A stretch of 64,000 nt of DNA from Autumnicola lenta (GCF_031846515.1 NZ_JAVRHO010000003.1:124001-188000); one strand, 5' to 3'; shown: positions 1 through 8,725, counted from the first letter of the stretch. The notes: generated by a model from the sequence alone, not told the origin. Numbers and translations are program-made.

Positions 1-741
1 CCTGAGAAGCGAAAGAAGTACGACGAATATGGAAAGGACTGGCAACATGCAGATCAATTTGAACAGGCGAGGTCGCAACAGCAATCTGGAAGCACAGCCT
101 ATGGCGGTTTTGGCGGAGGAAAGGGATATTCTTATTCAGGGGATTTTGAAGATGATACTTTTTCAGATTTTTTCGAGCAGATGTTCGGCGGTGGCGCCAG
201 AACGCGTGGATCGGGAAGAGGAACACAGTTTAAAGGTCAGGACTTTAATGCGGAACTTCAGTTAAATTTATCTGATGTTTACACGAGTCAGAAGCAAACC
301 CTCACCGTAAACGGAAAGAAAATTAGACTCACCATTCCCGCAGGAGTGGAGAACGGACAAACGATCAAAATCAGGAATCATGGAGCACCGGGGATGCAGG
401 GTGGTCCAAAGGGAGATCTTTTTATCACATTTAATATAATTAACAACACGAAATTTAAAAGAGAGAAGGAGCATCTTTATAGCACAGAGGAAATTGATTT
501 ATATACGGCGCTTTTGGGAGGAGAGGTTACTGTAGAGACTTTTGATGGTAAAGTAAAGCTAAAAGTGAAACCGGAAACTCTGGCAGATACACGGGTCAAA
601 TTAAAAGGAAAGGGCTTTCCAAAATACAAAAAGGAGGAGCAGTTTGGAGATCTTTTTATCACCTATAAGATAAAAATGCCATCGAATTTGAGTGAGCGGG
701 AAAAAGAACTTTTCAGGGAATTGCAAAAACTAAGGTCATGA
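1..741 (+). CDS. cbpA: CbpA/DnaJ-class J-domain co-chaperone, 5' end outside window
   Basis: Hsp40-type co-chaperone that would deliver clients to DnaK and stimulate its ATPase in the cytoplasm. The reading frame is open from base 1, and the first residues (RKKYDEYG) are the end of helix IV of a J domain. A Gly/Phe-rich linker follows (about in-window residues 30-75, with GGFGGG and FGGGA), then the two beta-sandwich domains of the DnaJ C-terminal fold (about 80-246). No CxxCxGxG zinc-finger repeats are present, so this is the CbpA (type II) rather than the DnaJ (type I) architecture. Its last bases overlap the start of cbpM by 4, indicating translational coupling. About 60-70 N-terminal residues, including HPD, lie upstream of the window. 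Confidence 0.9.
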   Translation, partial: PEKRKKYDEYGKDWQHADQFEQARSQQQSGSTAYGGFGGGKGYSYSGDFEDDTFSDFFEQMFGGGARTRGSGRGTQFKGQDFNAELQLNLSDVYTSQKQTLTVNGKKIRLTIPAGVENGQTIKIRNHGAPGMQGGPKGDLFITFNIINNTKFKREKEHLYSTEEIDLYTALLGGEVTVETFDGKVKLKVKPETLADTRVKLKGKGFPKYKKEEQFGDLFITYKIKMPSNLSEREKELFRELQKLRS

Positions 742-1031
742 CTTCAGAAGATTTAATACCGGCAGAGGAAATTTGTACACTTTACAAAGTGGAACGTACT
801 TTTATTAGTTCACTTTATGAAAGCGGACTTATTGAGATAGTCACCGTAGAACGGAAGGAATACGTTCCTTGCGATCACCTTCGGAATTTTGAGAAAATGA
901 TGAGGTTGCATAAGGATCTAAATATCAATATAGAAGGCCTGCAAGCCATACATCATTTGTTGGATCAGGTTCAGAAGTTGCAGAAACAGAATGTGAGGCT
1001 TAAAAACCGTCTTTCCCTATACGAAAGCTAA
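738..1031 (+). CDS. cbpM: CbpM-type chaperone modulator, MerR-like
   Basis: Small 97-residue protein of the CbpM/MerR_2 family, known in other bacteria to bind the J domain of CbpA and restrain its activity. An N-terminal MerR-like winged helix (about residues 5-50, beginning IPAEEICTLYKVE) is followed by a leucine-rich coiled coil (about 55-95, QVQKLQKQNVRLKNRL). The ATG overlaps the cbpA stop (ATGA), so the two are co-translated, which is the usual cbpA-cbpM arrangement. The assignment rests on this pairing plus the fold pattern; the sequence itself is short. Confidence 0.82.
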   Translation: MTSEDLIPAEEICTLYKVERTFISSLYESGLIEIVTVERKEYVPCDHLRNFEKMMRLHKDLNINIEGLQAIHHLLDQVQKLQKQNVRLKNRLSLYES

Positions 1032-1219
1032 CCCGGCTTAAGAATCTGCAGATATTTAGTTGCAATTTAACAGCATTTAGAAGAGAGCTTTTTACTTTTG
1101 GGATCAGAACAGTAAAGAACTGCTTTGTGGCTTCTTTGAGCCGGAACGTTACCGGCAAATTTCTTACCTCAAAGAGAATACACTTTTTAAAACTGAATTT
1201 GAATAATTAAATTTAATAA

Positions 1220-2512
1220 ATGAAGTATCACCAAATTGATTCTGAACTTTTTATAAAAAACCGAAAGAACTTTATGGCTAAAATGAAGCCCCAGAGTCTT
1301 GCAGTTTTTAATTCCAATGATGTTTATCCCATAGGGGCAGACAGCACAATTCCCTTTGAGCAAAACAGGGATTTATTTTACTTAAGCGGAGTGGATCAGG
1401 AAGAAAGCATTCTTGTTTTATTCCCTGATGCACCTAAGAAAGAGCACAGAGAAATTCTCTTTTTAACTGAAACAAACGAGCACATTGCCGTTTGGGAGGG
1501 AGAGAAATTAACTAAGGACAGAGCTCTTGAGGTAAGTGGTGTAAAAACAGTGTACTGGATGAAAGACTTTGAAAAGATCTTTTTTGAAGTTATGACACAA
1601 TGTGAAACTGTATATTTTAATACCAACGAACATTATCGTTCTTCCCATAAAACAGAAACCCGGGATATGCGCTTTATCAAATGGTGCAAAGAAAAATACC
1701 CTGCACACCAGGTGGCAAAGAGTAATCCAATACTTCAGCGGTTGCGATCTGTTAAAGATCCAATCGAACTTGCACTTATGCAAAATGCATGTGATATTAC
1801 CGAAAAGGCTTTCCGTAGAACGCTTGCATTTGTGAAACCGGGAGTTTGGGAATATGAAATCGAAGCTGAATATTATCACGAGATGATCAGGAACCGCTCA
1901 CGTGGCTTTGCATATACGCCAATTATCGCCAGTGGGAACAATGCCAACGTCCTTCATTATATAGAGAATAATCAGCAATGCCAGGCCGGGGATTTAATCC
2001 TGCTCGATACTGGTGCTGAATATGCCAATTATGCCAGTGATCTTACCAGAACAATACCGGTTTCCGGAAAATATTCAGAAAGGCAGAAGCAGGTGTATAA
2101 TGCGGTGAACCGCGTAAAGAAAGAGGCAACGAAAATGTTGGTTCCAGGGACTATGTGGGCAGAATATCATAAGGAAGTAGGGAAACTAATGACTTCAGAA
2201 TTGTTAGGTCTGGGTTTACTGGACAAAGCCGATGTGCAAAAAGAAAATCCTGACTGGCCAGCATACAAGAAGTACTTTATGCACGGTACTTCCCATAACA
2301 TTGGTTTGGATACGCATGACTACGGAATTCTTACCGAACCAATGGAGGCAAATCAGGTTTACACCGTAGAGCCCGGGATCTATCTTCCCGATGAAGGCTT
2401 TGGTATTCGGCTTGAAGATGATGTTGTGATTCAGGAAAAAGGGGAGCCTTACAATTTGATGAGAAATATTCCGATTGAACCAGACGAGATAGAAGAAATA
2501 ATGAATACTTAG
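1220..2512 (+). CDS. pepP: Xaa-Pro aminopeptidase, M24B
   Basis: Cytoplasmic metallopeptidase removing an N-terminal residue that precedes proline. The N-terminal AMP_N domain (about residues 1-150) is followed by a pita-bread M24 catalytic domain (about 170-425). The five metal ligands are visible: Asp263 and Asp274 in LLDTGAEYANYASD, His355 in MHGTSHNIG, Glu384 in TVEPGIY and Glu399 in RLEDD. Length (430) is normal for the family. No signal peptide. It is followed by a short gap with a probable terminator and then an alpha/beta hydrolase. Upstream lie 188 bases without a gene, containing a small GCCGG/CCGGC inverted repeat near 1139-1156 of unknown meaning. Confidence 0.93.
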   Translation: MKYHQIDSELFIKNRKNFMAKMKPQSLAVFNSNDVYPIGADSTIPFEQNRDLFYLSGVDQEESILVLFPDAPKKEHREILFLTETNEHIAVWEGEKLTKDRALEVSGVKTVYWMKDFEKIFFEVMTQCETVYFNTNEHYRSSHKTETRDMRFIKWCKEKYPAHQVAKSNPILQRLRSVKDPIELALMQNACDITEKAFRRTLAFVKPGVWEYEIEAEYYHEMIRNRSRGFAYTPIIASGNNANVLHYIENNQQCQAGDLILLDTGAEYANYASDLTRTIPVSGKYSERQKQVYNAVNRVKKEATKMLVPGTMWAEYHKEVGKLMTSELLGLGLLDKADVQKENPDWPAYKKYFMHGTSHNIGLDTHDYGILTEPMEANQVYTVEPGIYLPDEGFGIRLEDDVVIQEKGEPYNLMRNIPIEPDEIEEIMNT

Positions 2513-2534
2513 TGATTTAAAAAACAGAGTTTAC

Positions 2535-2579
2535 AGCCACGACAACATTAAATTAAAATTAGTGTCTTCGTGGCTTTTT
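2535..2579 (+). terminator. Probable rho-independent terminator after pepP
   Basis: AGCCACGA at 2535-2542 pairs exactly with TCGTGGCT at 2568-2575, followed by TTTT. The loop is long (about 25 bases) and AT-rich, so it is a weaker candidate than the others in the window. Confidence 0.5.
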
Positions 2580-2590
2580 AATTTTATTTT

Positions 2591-3361
2591 ATGAAGATAA
2601 GCTATAGGGATACCGAAATATATTTTTCTTCAGAAGGAACGGGGAATCCGCTCATTCTTTTGCACGGATTTATGGAGAGCTCGAAAATATGGAATGATTT
2701 TGTTCCTTCTCTGGCTGTAAATCGCCAGGTGGTTTGTATCGACCTTCCCGGCCATGGGGAATCTGGCTGTTTCAATGAAATCCATAGTATGGAAGACATG
2801 GCCAAGGCTGTAAAAGAAGTGCTGTGGAACTTAAATATTGAAAAAGCAGCGGTTGCGGGGCATTCTATGGGGGGTTATGTTAGTTTGGAATTGTCGAAAA
2901 TTTTCCCTACTCTGTTAAGAAGTTTAACATTAATCAATTCTACTCCTGAAGCAGATAGCGAGGAGAGAAAAATAAATCGGGACCGCGCAGTAAGTTTGGT
3001 GAATAAAAATAAAAGCGCATTCGTAAAAATGGCAATTTCTAATTTAATGTTACTGTCAAATTCAGTAAAGCACAAGGCAGAGGTTCAAAATTTAATATCT
3101 GAAGCTCTGGAAATGAGTACAAAGGGCATGACAGCGGCAACAAAAGGTATGAAAATTCGTACAGACAATATGAGTTTGTTTTCAAACCTGGAAATTGAAA
3201 AAAACATAATTGCAGGAAAAGAGGATCCTATTTTAAATTATAAATACCTGAAAAAGGTAGCTATTACAGGGAATGCGAATTTTTTTCTGTTAGATGGAGG
3301 GCATTTATCCTTTATTGAAGACAAACCGGCATTAAGAAAACTTTTGCATTTGATCGATTAA
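2591..3361 (+). CDS. alpha/beta-hydrolase fold protein
   Basis: 256-residue cytoplasmic alpha/beta hydrolase; the substrate cannot be told from sequence. The oxyanion-hole motif LLHGF is near residue 24, followed by DLPGHGES. The nucleophile elbow is GHSMGGY with Ser92. A candidate acid is Asp212 (GKEDPILN) and the base His238 (DGGHLSF). No signal peptide. The enzyme resembles the generic BioH/MenH-like group but lacks any neighbour that would fix a pathway. Confidence 0.8.
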   Translation: MKISYRDTEIYFSSEGTGNPLILLHGFMESSKIWNDFVPSLAVNRQVVCIDLPGHGESGCFNEIHSMEDMAKAVKEVLWNLNIEKAAVAGHSMGGYVSLELSKIFPTLLRSLTLINSTPEADSEERKINRDRAVSLVNKNKSAFVKMAISNLMLLSNSVKHKAEVQNLISEALEMSTKGMTAATKGMKIRTDNMSLFSNLEIEKNIIAGKEDPILNYKYLKKVAITGNANFFLLDGGHLSFIEDKPALRKLLHLID

Positions 3362-3434
3362 TTTTAACTTTTTATCTGGTTTATTAACTTTTTTTTCTAA
3401 TTTTAAATTATAGAAACAAGAAAATCAAATCTTT

Positions 3435-3692
3435 ATGAAGGATAGAAACCCTAAGCTATTTTCATTTTCAAAGGTTTATTGCAACATTTTTGGTCATAGC
3501 TTAAAAGTGTCTAAAAATGTTACAGAGCATGTTCATGAGTACAAATGTGCCAAATGTGCAGTGGAAATGACGGACACGGCTAACGGATTTTTAGCTCGTC
3601 TTACCCCAAAATTTAAGGAGACAAATAATTATCTGGCAAAGATTCACCAAAGAAGGAGGAACCGCCGGAATGTATTAGCAAAAGTTTCTTGA
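3435..3692 (+). CDS. Small zinc-ribbon-like protein, unknown function
   Basis: 85 residues with no recognised function. It has a Cys-x5-His pair (CNIFGH, about residues 15-20), a His-x-His (HVHEY), then a CxxC (KCAKCAV), a pattern compatible with one zinc-binding knuckle. The C-terminus is strongly basic (QRRRNRRN), suggesting nucleic-acid contact. A gene-sized ORF with typical spacing and an AT-rich leader after the hydrolase. It ends 49 bases before the stop of a convergent lipoprotein gene; a short CTCCGC/GCGGAG hairpin lies between them. Confidence 0.6.
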   Translation: MKDRNPKLFSFSKVYCNIFGHSLKVSKNVTEHVHEYKCAKCAVEMTDTANGFLARLTPKFKETNNYLAKIHQRRRNRRNVLAKVS

Positions 3693-3741
3693 TTTTTAGC
3701 GGGTCTCCGCCTTTGAAATTGCGGAGGCAGACTTCTTGTAT

Positions 3742-4188
3742 TTAGAGCATCTTGATTATTTCCTCTTCGGTTTCAAAATTGTAAAATATAGAAATTGCCT
3801 CCGGTGACGAGGAGGTGTATTTTACAATAGGATAATAATCTAAAAGATCATAGATCAGAATCTTTACGCTTTCTATGTTTTCTTCCGGAAAAAAATCAAT
3901 TCCTGCTTTTTTATATTCTTTTACTGCTGCCCGGTGGTAATAAGCGGTAGAGGATGCCGAGCCGCTAAAGGACCAGCTCTCATCCAGGAGTTTATTATAG
4001 CCGTTTGTTTCATAAGTTACTGTTGTAAAAGAAAAATCAGCATCGGGATCTTTAAACCTCACCATAATCTCAATAATGTAGTCCCTATGCTGCGAAAGAT
4101 CCTGAAATTCATATAAATTATCCCCGCTACAGGAGCTTAAAACAAAGCTGGACAGGCAGATAAGGAAGCAGGTAATTTTCTTTTTCAT
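3742..4188 (-). CDS. Putative lipoprotein, unknown function
   Basis: 148 residues starting MKKK, a hydrophobic stretch, and a lipobox ending at Cys20 (LSSC), so a membrane-anchored lipoprotein. The mature part is mixed alpha/beta with many aromatic residues; no domain recognised. It is divergent from the secreted HExxH gene, sharing about 90 bases of intergenic sequence. Confidence 0.65.
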   Translation of the reverse strand: MKKKITCFLICLSSFVLSSCSGDNLYEFQDLSQHRDYIIEIMVRFKDPDADFSFTTVTYETNGYNKLLDESWSFSGSASSTAYYHRAAVKEYKKAGIDFFPEENIESVKILIYDLLDYYPIVKYTSSSPEAISIFYNFETEEEIIKML

Positions 4189-4203
4189 ATCGACAGGGAA
4201 ATC

Positions 4204-4234
4204 TTGGCAAGATAGTGTTATTTAGATATTTTTG
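4204..4234 (+). promoter_or_regulatory. Bacteroidota-type promoter for the HExxH gene
   Basis: TTG at 4204-4206, a 20-base spacer, then TATTTTTG at 4227-4234, matching the known TTG-N(about 20)-TAnnTTTG consensus of Bacteroidota primary sigma factor promoters. The expected start site is about 40 bases before the ATG at 4281. Confidence 0.6.
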
Positions 4235-4280
4235 GAAAAATTTGGTACTCTTGTGGGCATTCCTGTGAAATTATCGATAA

Positions 4281-5141
4281 ATGACAAATTTAAACCGATA
4301 CTTTTTTGTTGTACTTTTTCTTCTGAAAATGTTGCAGCCCACGCCTTGTAAAGCTCAGGAAAATGACTTTCAGGCGGGGTTGTATAATGTGGGGATTGGA
4401 AGTATTCTTGGTGGCTTAGGGGCGGTGATTAATAAAAAGCCTGAAGATAAATTTGGAAAGACTTTTTTAAAGGGTCTTGGCCAGGGTGCACTTGGGGGCT
4501 ACCTTATTTTTGAAGGTAAGCGGCTGGTAAGGGAATTTGCTGAAACCGGCAGCTTTGGATATGTATGGCCATCCAAAATCGTTAATTCTGCCGGCAGTTC
4601 TATTATAGAAAATGCTGCAGCGAACAGGGATTTCTGGGAGAGATGGCATTTAAATTTTGGGTTTAACAGGTTTGAAATTGACACGAAGAATAATTTTAAA
4701 TTCAGCTACAGGATAATGCCTTTTAGTCTTTTTGCTGCTGCCACGGCTGCGCTGGACTCCAGGCTGGATGTAAAGTATAGTTTAAGAACAGGAACTTTTG
4801 TTTTCAGGTCTTCAGAAATAGACAGAGATCGCAATATTTATGGACAGGCACGGCTAAATACAATCATTTTATTAAGTGATTACAGAGGTTTGGCAGCTTT
4901 GCCTCATGAGGTGGTGCATACTTATCAATATGAAGAATTATCAGGTTTTAATTCTTTCCTGAATAAACCAATGAAGCGGCTTTCGGAAAAAAATAAGATC
5001 GTCAGGTTGTACAACCGATTATTTTATACCGATTTTCATGCTGTTCTTACGGGAGGATTGCATGAGGCTGCGGAATCCTTCTATGAAAGGGAAGCGGAAT
5101 ATTACACAAATACTCTTCCAAGGCAAAAAATTATACGTTAA
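4281..5141 (+). CDS. Exported protein with zincin-like HExxH motif
   Basis: 286 residues with an N-terminal hydrophobic export signal (about residues 7-25, ending near CKAQE) and no recognised family. A small-residue-rich hydrophobic segment lies at about 35-75 (GIGSILGGLGAVI). The notable part is LPHEVVHTYQYE, where His209, Glu210 and His213 form an HExxH zinc motif. A later acidic helix, EREAEYY (Glu269-Glu273), could supply the third ligand, as in gluzincin-like enzymes. A middle beta-rich region (130-200) may form part of a surface or barrel-like domain. Protease activity is an inference from the motif and its helix context. Confidence 0.55.
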   Translation: MTNLNRYFFVVLFLLKMLQPTPCKAQENDFQAGLYNVGIGSILGGLGAVINKKPEDKFGKTFLKGLGQGALGGYLIFEGKRLVREFAETGSFGYVWPSKIVNSAGSSIIENAAANRDFWERWHLNFGFNRFEIDTKNNFKFSYRIMPFSLFAAATAALDSRLDVKYSLRTGTFVFRSSEIDRDRNIYGQARLNTIILLSDYRGLAALPHEVVHTYQYEELSGFNSFLNKPMKRLSEKNKIVRLYNRLFYTDFHAVLTGGLHEAAESFYEREAEYYTNTLPRQKIIR

Positions 5142-5144
5142 GAG

Positions 5145-6206
5145 CTAATCTTCCTCCTCTTCTTTTTCCATCGAATTCCAGCCCCGGGCGATCAAAGGAA
5201 TTTTTGTGTTTGCGCGGGTAATTAAATGCATGCCCTCATTCTCTTCGGTCATATGGCCGATAATTGTCAAATTTGGATTGGCTTTAATTTTATCAAAATT
5301 ATCCTGTGAAATGGTGAAAAGCAATTCATAATCTTCCCCACCGCTTAAAGCTATAGTAGTACTATCAATATTGAACTCTTCACATACAGAAATTACTGCC
5401 GGATCCAGCGGAATTTTCTCTTCAAATAAATTCACACCAGTTTTAGAATTTTTACATAGATGGATTACTTCTGAAGATAATCCGTCACTAATATCGATCA
5501 TAGAAGTCGGTTTAACGTCGAGCTCTTTCAGCAACGGCGGAATATCTTTTCTTGCTTCCGGTTTTAGCTGCCTTTCAATGAGATAAGTGTACTGGTCAAG
5601 ATCTGGCTGTGCATTAGGATTGGCTTTAAAAACCTGTTTCTCTCGCTCCAGCACCTGCAACCCCATATATGCAGCTCCAAGATCTCCTGAGACAACAAGT
5701 AAATCGTTGGGTTTAGCTCCATTTCTGTAAACAATATCTTCACTTTTAGCAATTCCCAAAGCAGTAATGCTAATCACCAGGCCAGATGTGGAGGATGTGG
5801 TATCTCCTCCAACAACATCGATATTATAGATGTTTGCTGCCAATTCTATTCCGGAGTACAATTCCTCTAGTGCTTCTACAGGGAAGCGATTTGAAACTGC
5901 AATCGAAACAGTAATTTGAGTGGCCTTGCCGTTCATGGCATAAACGTCTGATGCGTTCACCATAACGGCTTTATACCCCAAATGCTTCAGCGGCATATAA
6001 GCCAGGTCAAAATGTACTCCCTCTACCAAAAGATCTGTGGTTACAATACATTGATTGTCTTCAAAATCCAGAACAGCGGCGTCATCACCAATGGCCTTTT
6101 TTGTAGACGTTAACTTTGGTGCAAAGTTTTTTGTAAGATGCTCTATTAGGCCAAATTCTCCTAATTCCGAAAGGTTTGTTTTTGTTTCCTGACTATTTTC
6201 AAACAT
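5145..6206 (-). CDS. thiL: Thiamine-monophosphate kinase
   Basis: Catalyses ATP-dependent phosphorylation of thiamine phosphate to thiamine diphosphate, the last step of thiamine diphosphate synthesis, in the cytoplasm. Family signatures: GDDAAV near residue 40, the metal-binding TTDLLVEGVHF near 57-68, VGGDTTSS near 130, and LSGGEDYELLF near 280. Length 353 is typical. I placed the start at the ATG (MFENSQ) at 6206; a TTG three codons upstream (6215) is also open but unnecessary. No other thiamine genes are nearby and no TPP riboswitch is apparent upstream. Confidence 0.93.
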   Translation of the reverse strand: MFENSQETKTNLSELGEFGLIEHLTKNFAPKLTSTKKAIGDDAAVLDFEDNQCIVTTDLLVEGVHFDLAYMPLKHLGYKAVMVNASDVYAMNGKATQITVSIAVSNRFPVEALEELYSGIELAANIYNIDVVGGDTTSSTSGLVISITALGIAKSEDIVYRNGAKPNDLLVVSGDLGAAYMGLQVLEREKQVFKANPNAQPDLDQYTYLIERQLKPEARKDIPPLLKELDVKPTSMIDISDGLSSEVIHLCKNSKTGVNLFEEKIPLDPAVISVCEEFNIDSTTIALSGGEDYELLFTISQDNFDKIKANPNLTIIGHMTEENEGMHLITRANTKIPLIARGWNSMEKEEEED

Positions 6207-6471
6207 AACATGCAAATTTTAGAGTGCAAAATAAACGAATATTATTTCAACTGAAGCCTCTTCTGTAGAGTTTCTGAGGTAAAAAACAGTGGCTTTTATG
6301 ATAAAAACTGACTTTTATGTTCTTAAAATGAAGGTTAAAAGAAATGAATATTTAATCTACTGTAATCTAATTATTTAGCATTATTTTTAGGTAATTGGGT
6401 CTTATCGAAATGCCCTATTAACCTATTCTTAAAACAAATGCTCACACTATGGTAAACCGCTTGTTTTGTAG

Positions 6472-6479
6472 TATATTTG
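6472..6479 (+). promoter_or_regulatory. -7 box of the SUF operon promoter
   Basis: TATATTTG matches TAnnTTTG and lies 30 bases before the ATG at 6509. No good -33 TTG at the expected spacing, so only the -7 element is claimed. It lies downstream of the alternative ATG at 6449, which argues for the shorter protein start. Confidence 0.5.
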
Positions 6480-6508
6480 TACCCAATTTAGAACTAATCT
6501 GTTTAGCT

Positions 6509-6838
6509 ATGATAAAAGTAAGCGAAGGCGCTAAAACGAAGATCGCCGCTTTAATGACCGAAGAGGGTTATGACAGCGTTCAGGATTTTGTGCGCGTTGG
6601 TGTAAAGAGTGGTGGTTGCTCAGGATTGTCTTATGAATTAAAATTTGACAAATCACAGGCCGAAGATGATAAGCTTTTTGAAGATAACAATGTAAAAATA
6701 GTAGTGGATAAGCGCAGTGTTTTGTATCTCGCGGGAACAATCCTGGAATATTCCGGAGGACTTAATGGGAAGGGCTTTGTCTTTAATAATCCCAATGCCC
6801 AGCGCACCTGTGGTTGTGGAGAGAGTTTTTCACTGTAG
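6509..6838 (+). CDS. sufA: IscA/SufA-type iron-sulfur carrier
   Basis: A-type carrier of the HesB/IscA family; in known systems it receives [Fe-S] clusters from the SufBCD scaffold and passes them to apo-enzymes. The 109-residue protein has the three invariant cysteines: Cys37 in GGCSG, and Cys101 and Cys103 in TCGCGES. I chose the start MIKVSEG at 6509 because it gives the family length, and a TAnnTTTG box sits between it and the upstream in-frame ATG at 6449. First gene of the SUF operon. Whether it is orthologous to SufA, IscA or ErpA cannot be settled by eye; position favours SufA. Confidence 0.88.
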   Translation: MIKVSEGAKTKIAALMTEEGYDSVQDFVRVGVKSGGCSGLSYELKFDKSQAEDDKLFEDNNVKIVVDKRSVLYLAGTILEYSGGLNGKGFVFNNPNAQRTCGCGESFSL

Positions 6839-6879
6839 AACACAGTTTAAAGTTTATAAGTAGAAAGTTTAAAAAGTTA

Positions 6880-7248
6880 ATGGCCAGGTTTAATTCTTTT
6901 GAGGAGATCATTGCATGGCAAAAGGCACGGGAATTAAATTCTGAAATTTATAGAATTACAAATAATGGTCCTTTCAGTAAGGATTTTGATTTGAGAGGAC
7001 AGATAAGAAGGTCGAGTATTTCAATTTCCTCAAATATCGCGGAAGGATTTGAAAGAGAAACGAGAAAAGAATTTATTCGATTTCTGTACATAGCTAAAGC
7101 TTCAGCCGGGGAATTTCGTTCTCAGTTGTACTTAGCTTCAGATTTGGATTATTTGGAGAGTGGTGAGTTTGAGAGATTGAATGCTAAGGTTAATGAAATA
7201 TCGAAGTTGGTAAGTGGATTAATAAAATATCTTGCTACAACTTTATAA
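6880..7248 (+). CDS. Four-helix-bundle protein (23S rRNA intervening-sequence protein family)
   Basis: 122 residues of the S23/IVP-like four-helix-bundle family (TIGR02436 type), recognisable from AWQKARELNSEIYRI at the start, FDLRGQIRRSSISISSNIAEGF in the middle, and the ending helix with KLVSGLIKYL. The biochemical role of stand-alone members is unknown; relatives are the Avd accessory proteins of diversity-generating retroelements. The start MARFNSF at 6880 fits the family. It is lodged between the IscA-like gene and sufB, where it is not a known SUF component. It is flanked by AT-rich AGTTTATAAG/AAAAAGTT and AACTTTATAACTTTTT stretches that are roughly inverted, as if it arrived as a small cassette. 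No retroelement reverse transcriptase is nearby. Confidence 0.8.
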   Translation: MARFNSFEEIIAWQKARELNSEIYRITNNGPFSKDFDLRGQIRRSSISISSNIAEGFERETRKEFIRFLYIAKASAGEFRSQLYLASDLDYLESGEFERLNAKVNEISKLVSGLIKYLATTL

Positions 7249-7279
7249 CTTTTTGACCTTTCAACATTAAAACAACATT

Positions 7280-8725
7280 ATGGCATATACTGAAGATGAT
7301 TTAAAGAAAGAACTCGAGACCAAAGAGTATGAGTATGGATTTTATACAGATATAGAATCTGATACCTTTCCTGTTGGTTTAAACGAGGATATTGTAAGGG
7401 CGATTTCCAAAAAGAAAGAGGAGCCGGAATGGATGACAGAGTGGAGGCTTGAAGCTTACCGCGAATGGGAGAAAATGGATGAGCCGGAATGGGCTAATGT
7501 GCATTATGAAAAACCGAATTTTCAGAATATTTCCTATTATTCAGCTCCCAACAAGAAGCCGAAATACGATAGTCTTGATGAGGTAGATCCAGAATTGCTG
7601 GATACTTTTAAAAAGCTCGGTATTTCTGTTGATGAGCAAAAGAAACTTGCCGGGGTAGCGGTAGATATTGTAATGGACTCGGTGTCTGTGACAACTACTT
7701 TTAAGAAAACCCTTGCTGAAAAAGGTATTATTTTCTGCTCAATTTCTGAAGCCATTAGGGAGCATTCAGATTTGGTGAAAAAATACATTGGCAGCGTAGT
7801 TCCCAAAAAAGATAATTATTATGCAGCGCTTAATTCTGCTGTATTTAGTGATGGTTCTTTTTGTTATATCCCAAAAGGTGTTCGTTGCCCGATGGAGCTT
7901 TCAACATATTTCAGGATAAACCAGGCAGGAACTGGACAGTTTGAACGTACGCTGGTGGTTGCAGAACCGGGTAGCTACGTAAGTTATCTTGAAGGTTGTA
8001 CGGCGCCGACACGGGACGAAAATCAGTTACATGCTGCAGTTGTAGAACTGGTGGCTCTTGATGATGCCGAAATTAAGTACAGTACAGTGCAAAACTGGTA
8101 TCCCGGGAACAAAGAAGGAAAAGGAGGGGTCTATAACTTCGTTACAAAACGTGGTTTATGTGAGAAAAATGCCAAAATTTCGTGGACACAGGTAGAAACA
8201 GGATCTGCGGTCACATGGAAGTATCCGTCGTGTATTCTTAAAGGTGACAATTCTGTTGGAGAATTTTATTCTATTGCTGTAACAAATAATTATCAGCAGG
8301 CCGATACGGGAACCAAAATGGTTCATTTAGGTAAGAACACAAAAAGTACAATCATCTCCAAAGGTATTTCTGCAGGACATTCCCAAAACTCTTATAGAGG
8401 GCTGGTTCAGATAAATGGTCGCGCACACAATGCCCGTAATTTTTCACAATGTGATTCATTGTTGATGGGGAATAAATGTGGTGCACATACTTTTCCATAC
8501 ATCGAGGTAAAAAATAAATCTGCCCAGGTGGAGCATGAAGCAACCACGAGTAAAATTGGAGAAGACCAGATATTCTATTGCAATCAGCGGGGAATAGATA
8601 CAGAAAAGGCCATTGCCTTAATTGTGAATGGATTTAGTAAGGAAGTTCTTAATAAACTTCCTATGGAGTTCGCTGTAGAAGCTCAGAAATTATTGGAAAT
8701 CTCTCTTGAAGGATCAGTAGGATAG
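7280..8725 (+). CDS. sufB: Fe-S cluster assembly scaffold SufB
   Basis: Core scaffold protein of the SufBC2D complex on which nascent [Fe-S] clusters are built, cytoplasmic. 481 residues, the usual SufB length, with the conserved SVFSDGSFCYIP-like region around residue 190, the beta-helix core, and the C-terminal segment with GEDQIFYCNQRGID and FSKEVL that pairs with SufD. Several conserved cysteines are visible (GVRCPMEL, LEGCTAPT, SQCDSLLMG). It starts 31 bases after the four-helix-bundle gene and is followed by a small lipoprotein and sufC. Confidence 0.96.
   Translation: MAYTEDDLKKELETKEYEYGFYTDIESDTFPVGLNEDIVRAISKKKEEPEWMTEWRLEAYREWEKMDEPEWANVHYEKPNFQNISYYSAPNKKPKYDSLDEVDPELLDTFKKLGISVDEQKKLAGVAVDIVMDSVSVTTTFKKTLAEKGIIFCSISEAIREHSDLVKKYIGSVVPKKDNYYAALNSAVFSDGSFCYIPKGVRCPMELSTYFRINQAGTGQFERTLVVAEPGSYVSYLEGCTAPTRDENQLHAAVVELVALDDAEIKYSTVQNWYPGNKEGKGGVYNFVTKRGLCEKNAKISWTQVETGSAVTWKYPSCILKGDNSVGEFYSIAVTNNYQQADTGTKMVHLGKNTKSTIISKGISAGHSQNSYRGLVQINGRAHNARNFSQCDSLLMGNKCGAHTFPYIEVKNKSAQVEHEATTSKIGEDQIFYCNQRGIDTEKAIALIVNGFSKEVLNKLPMEFAVEAQKLLEISLEGSVG

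Noticed and set aside
1139..1156. GCCGG/CCGGC hairpin before pepP as a terminator
   Set aside because: No T run follows and the stem is only 5 bp.
3025..3041. AAAAATGGCAATTTC in the hydrolase gene as another motif copy
   Set aside because: Only 11 bases match the consensus before diverging by a gap; chance is plausible.
3699..3726. CTCCGC/GCGGAG hairpin between convergent genes as a terminator
   Set aside because: Short stem and no T run; at most a weak bidirectional signal.
6449..6508. Longer N-terminus for the IscA-like protein (MVNRLFCSIF...)
   Set aside because: The extension lies before a TAnnTTTG promoter box and is absent from the family length; the ATG at 6509 is preferred.
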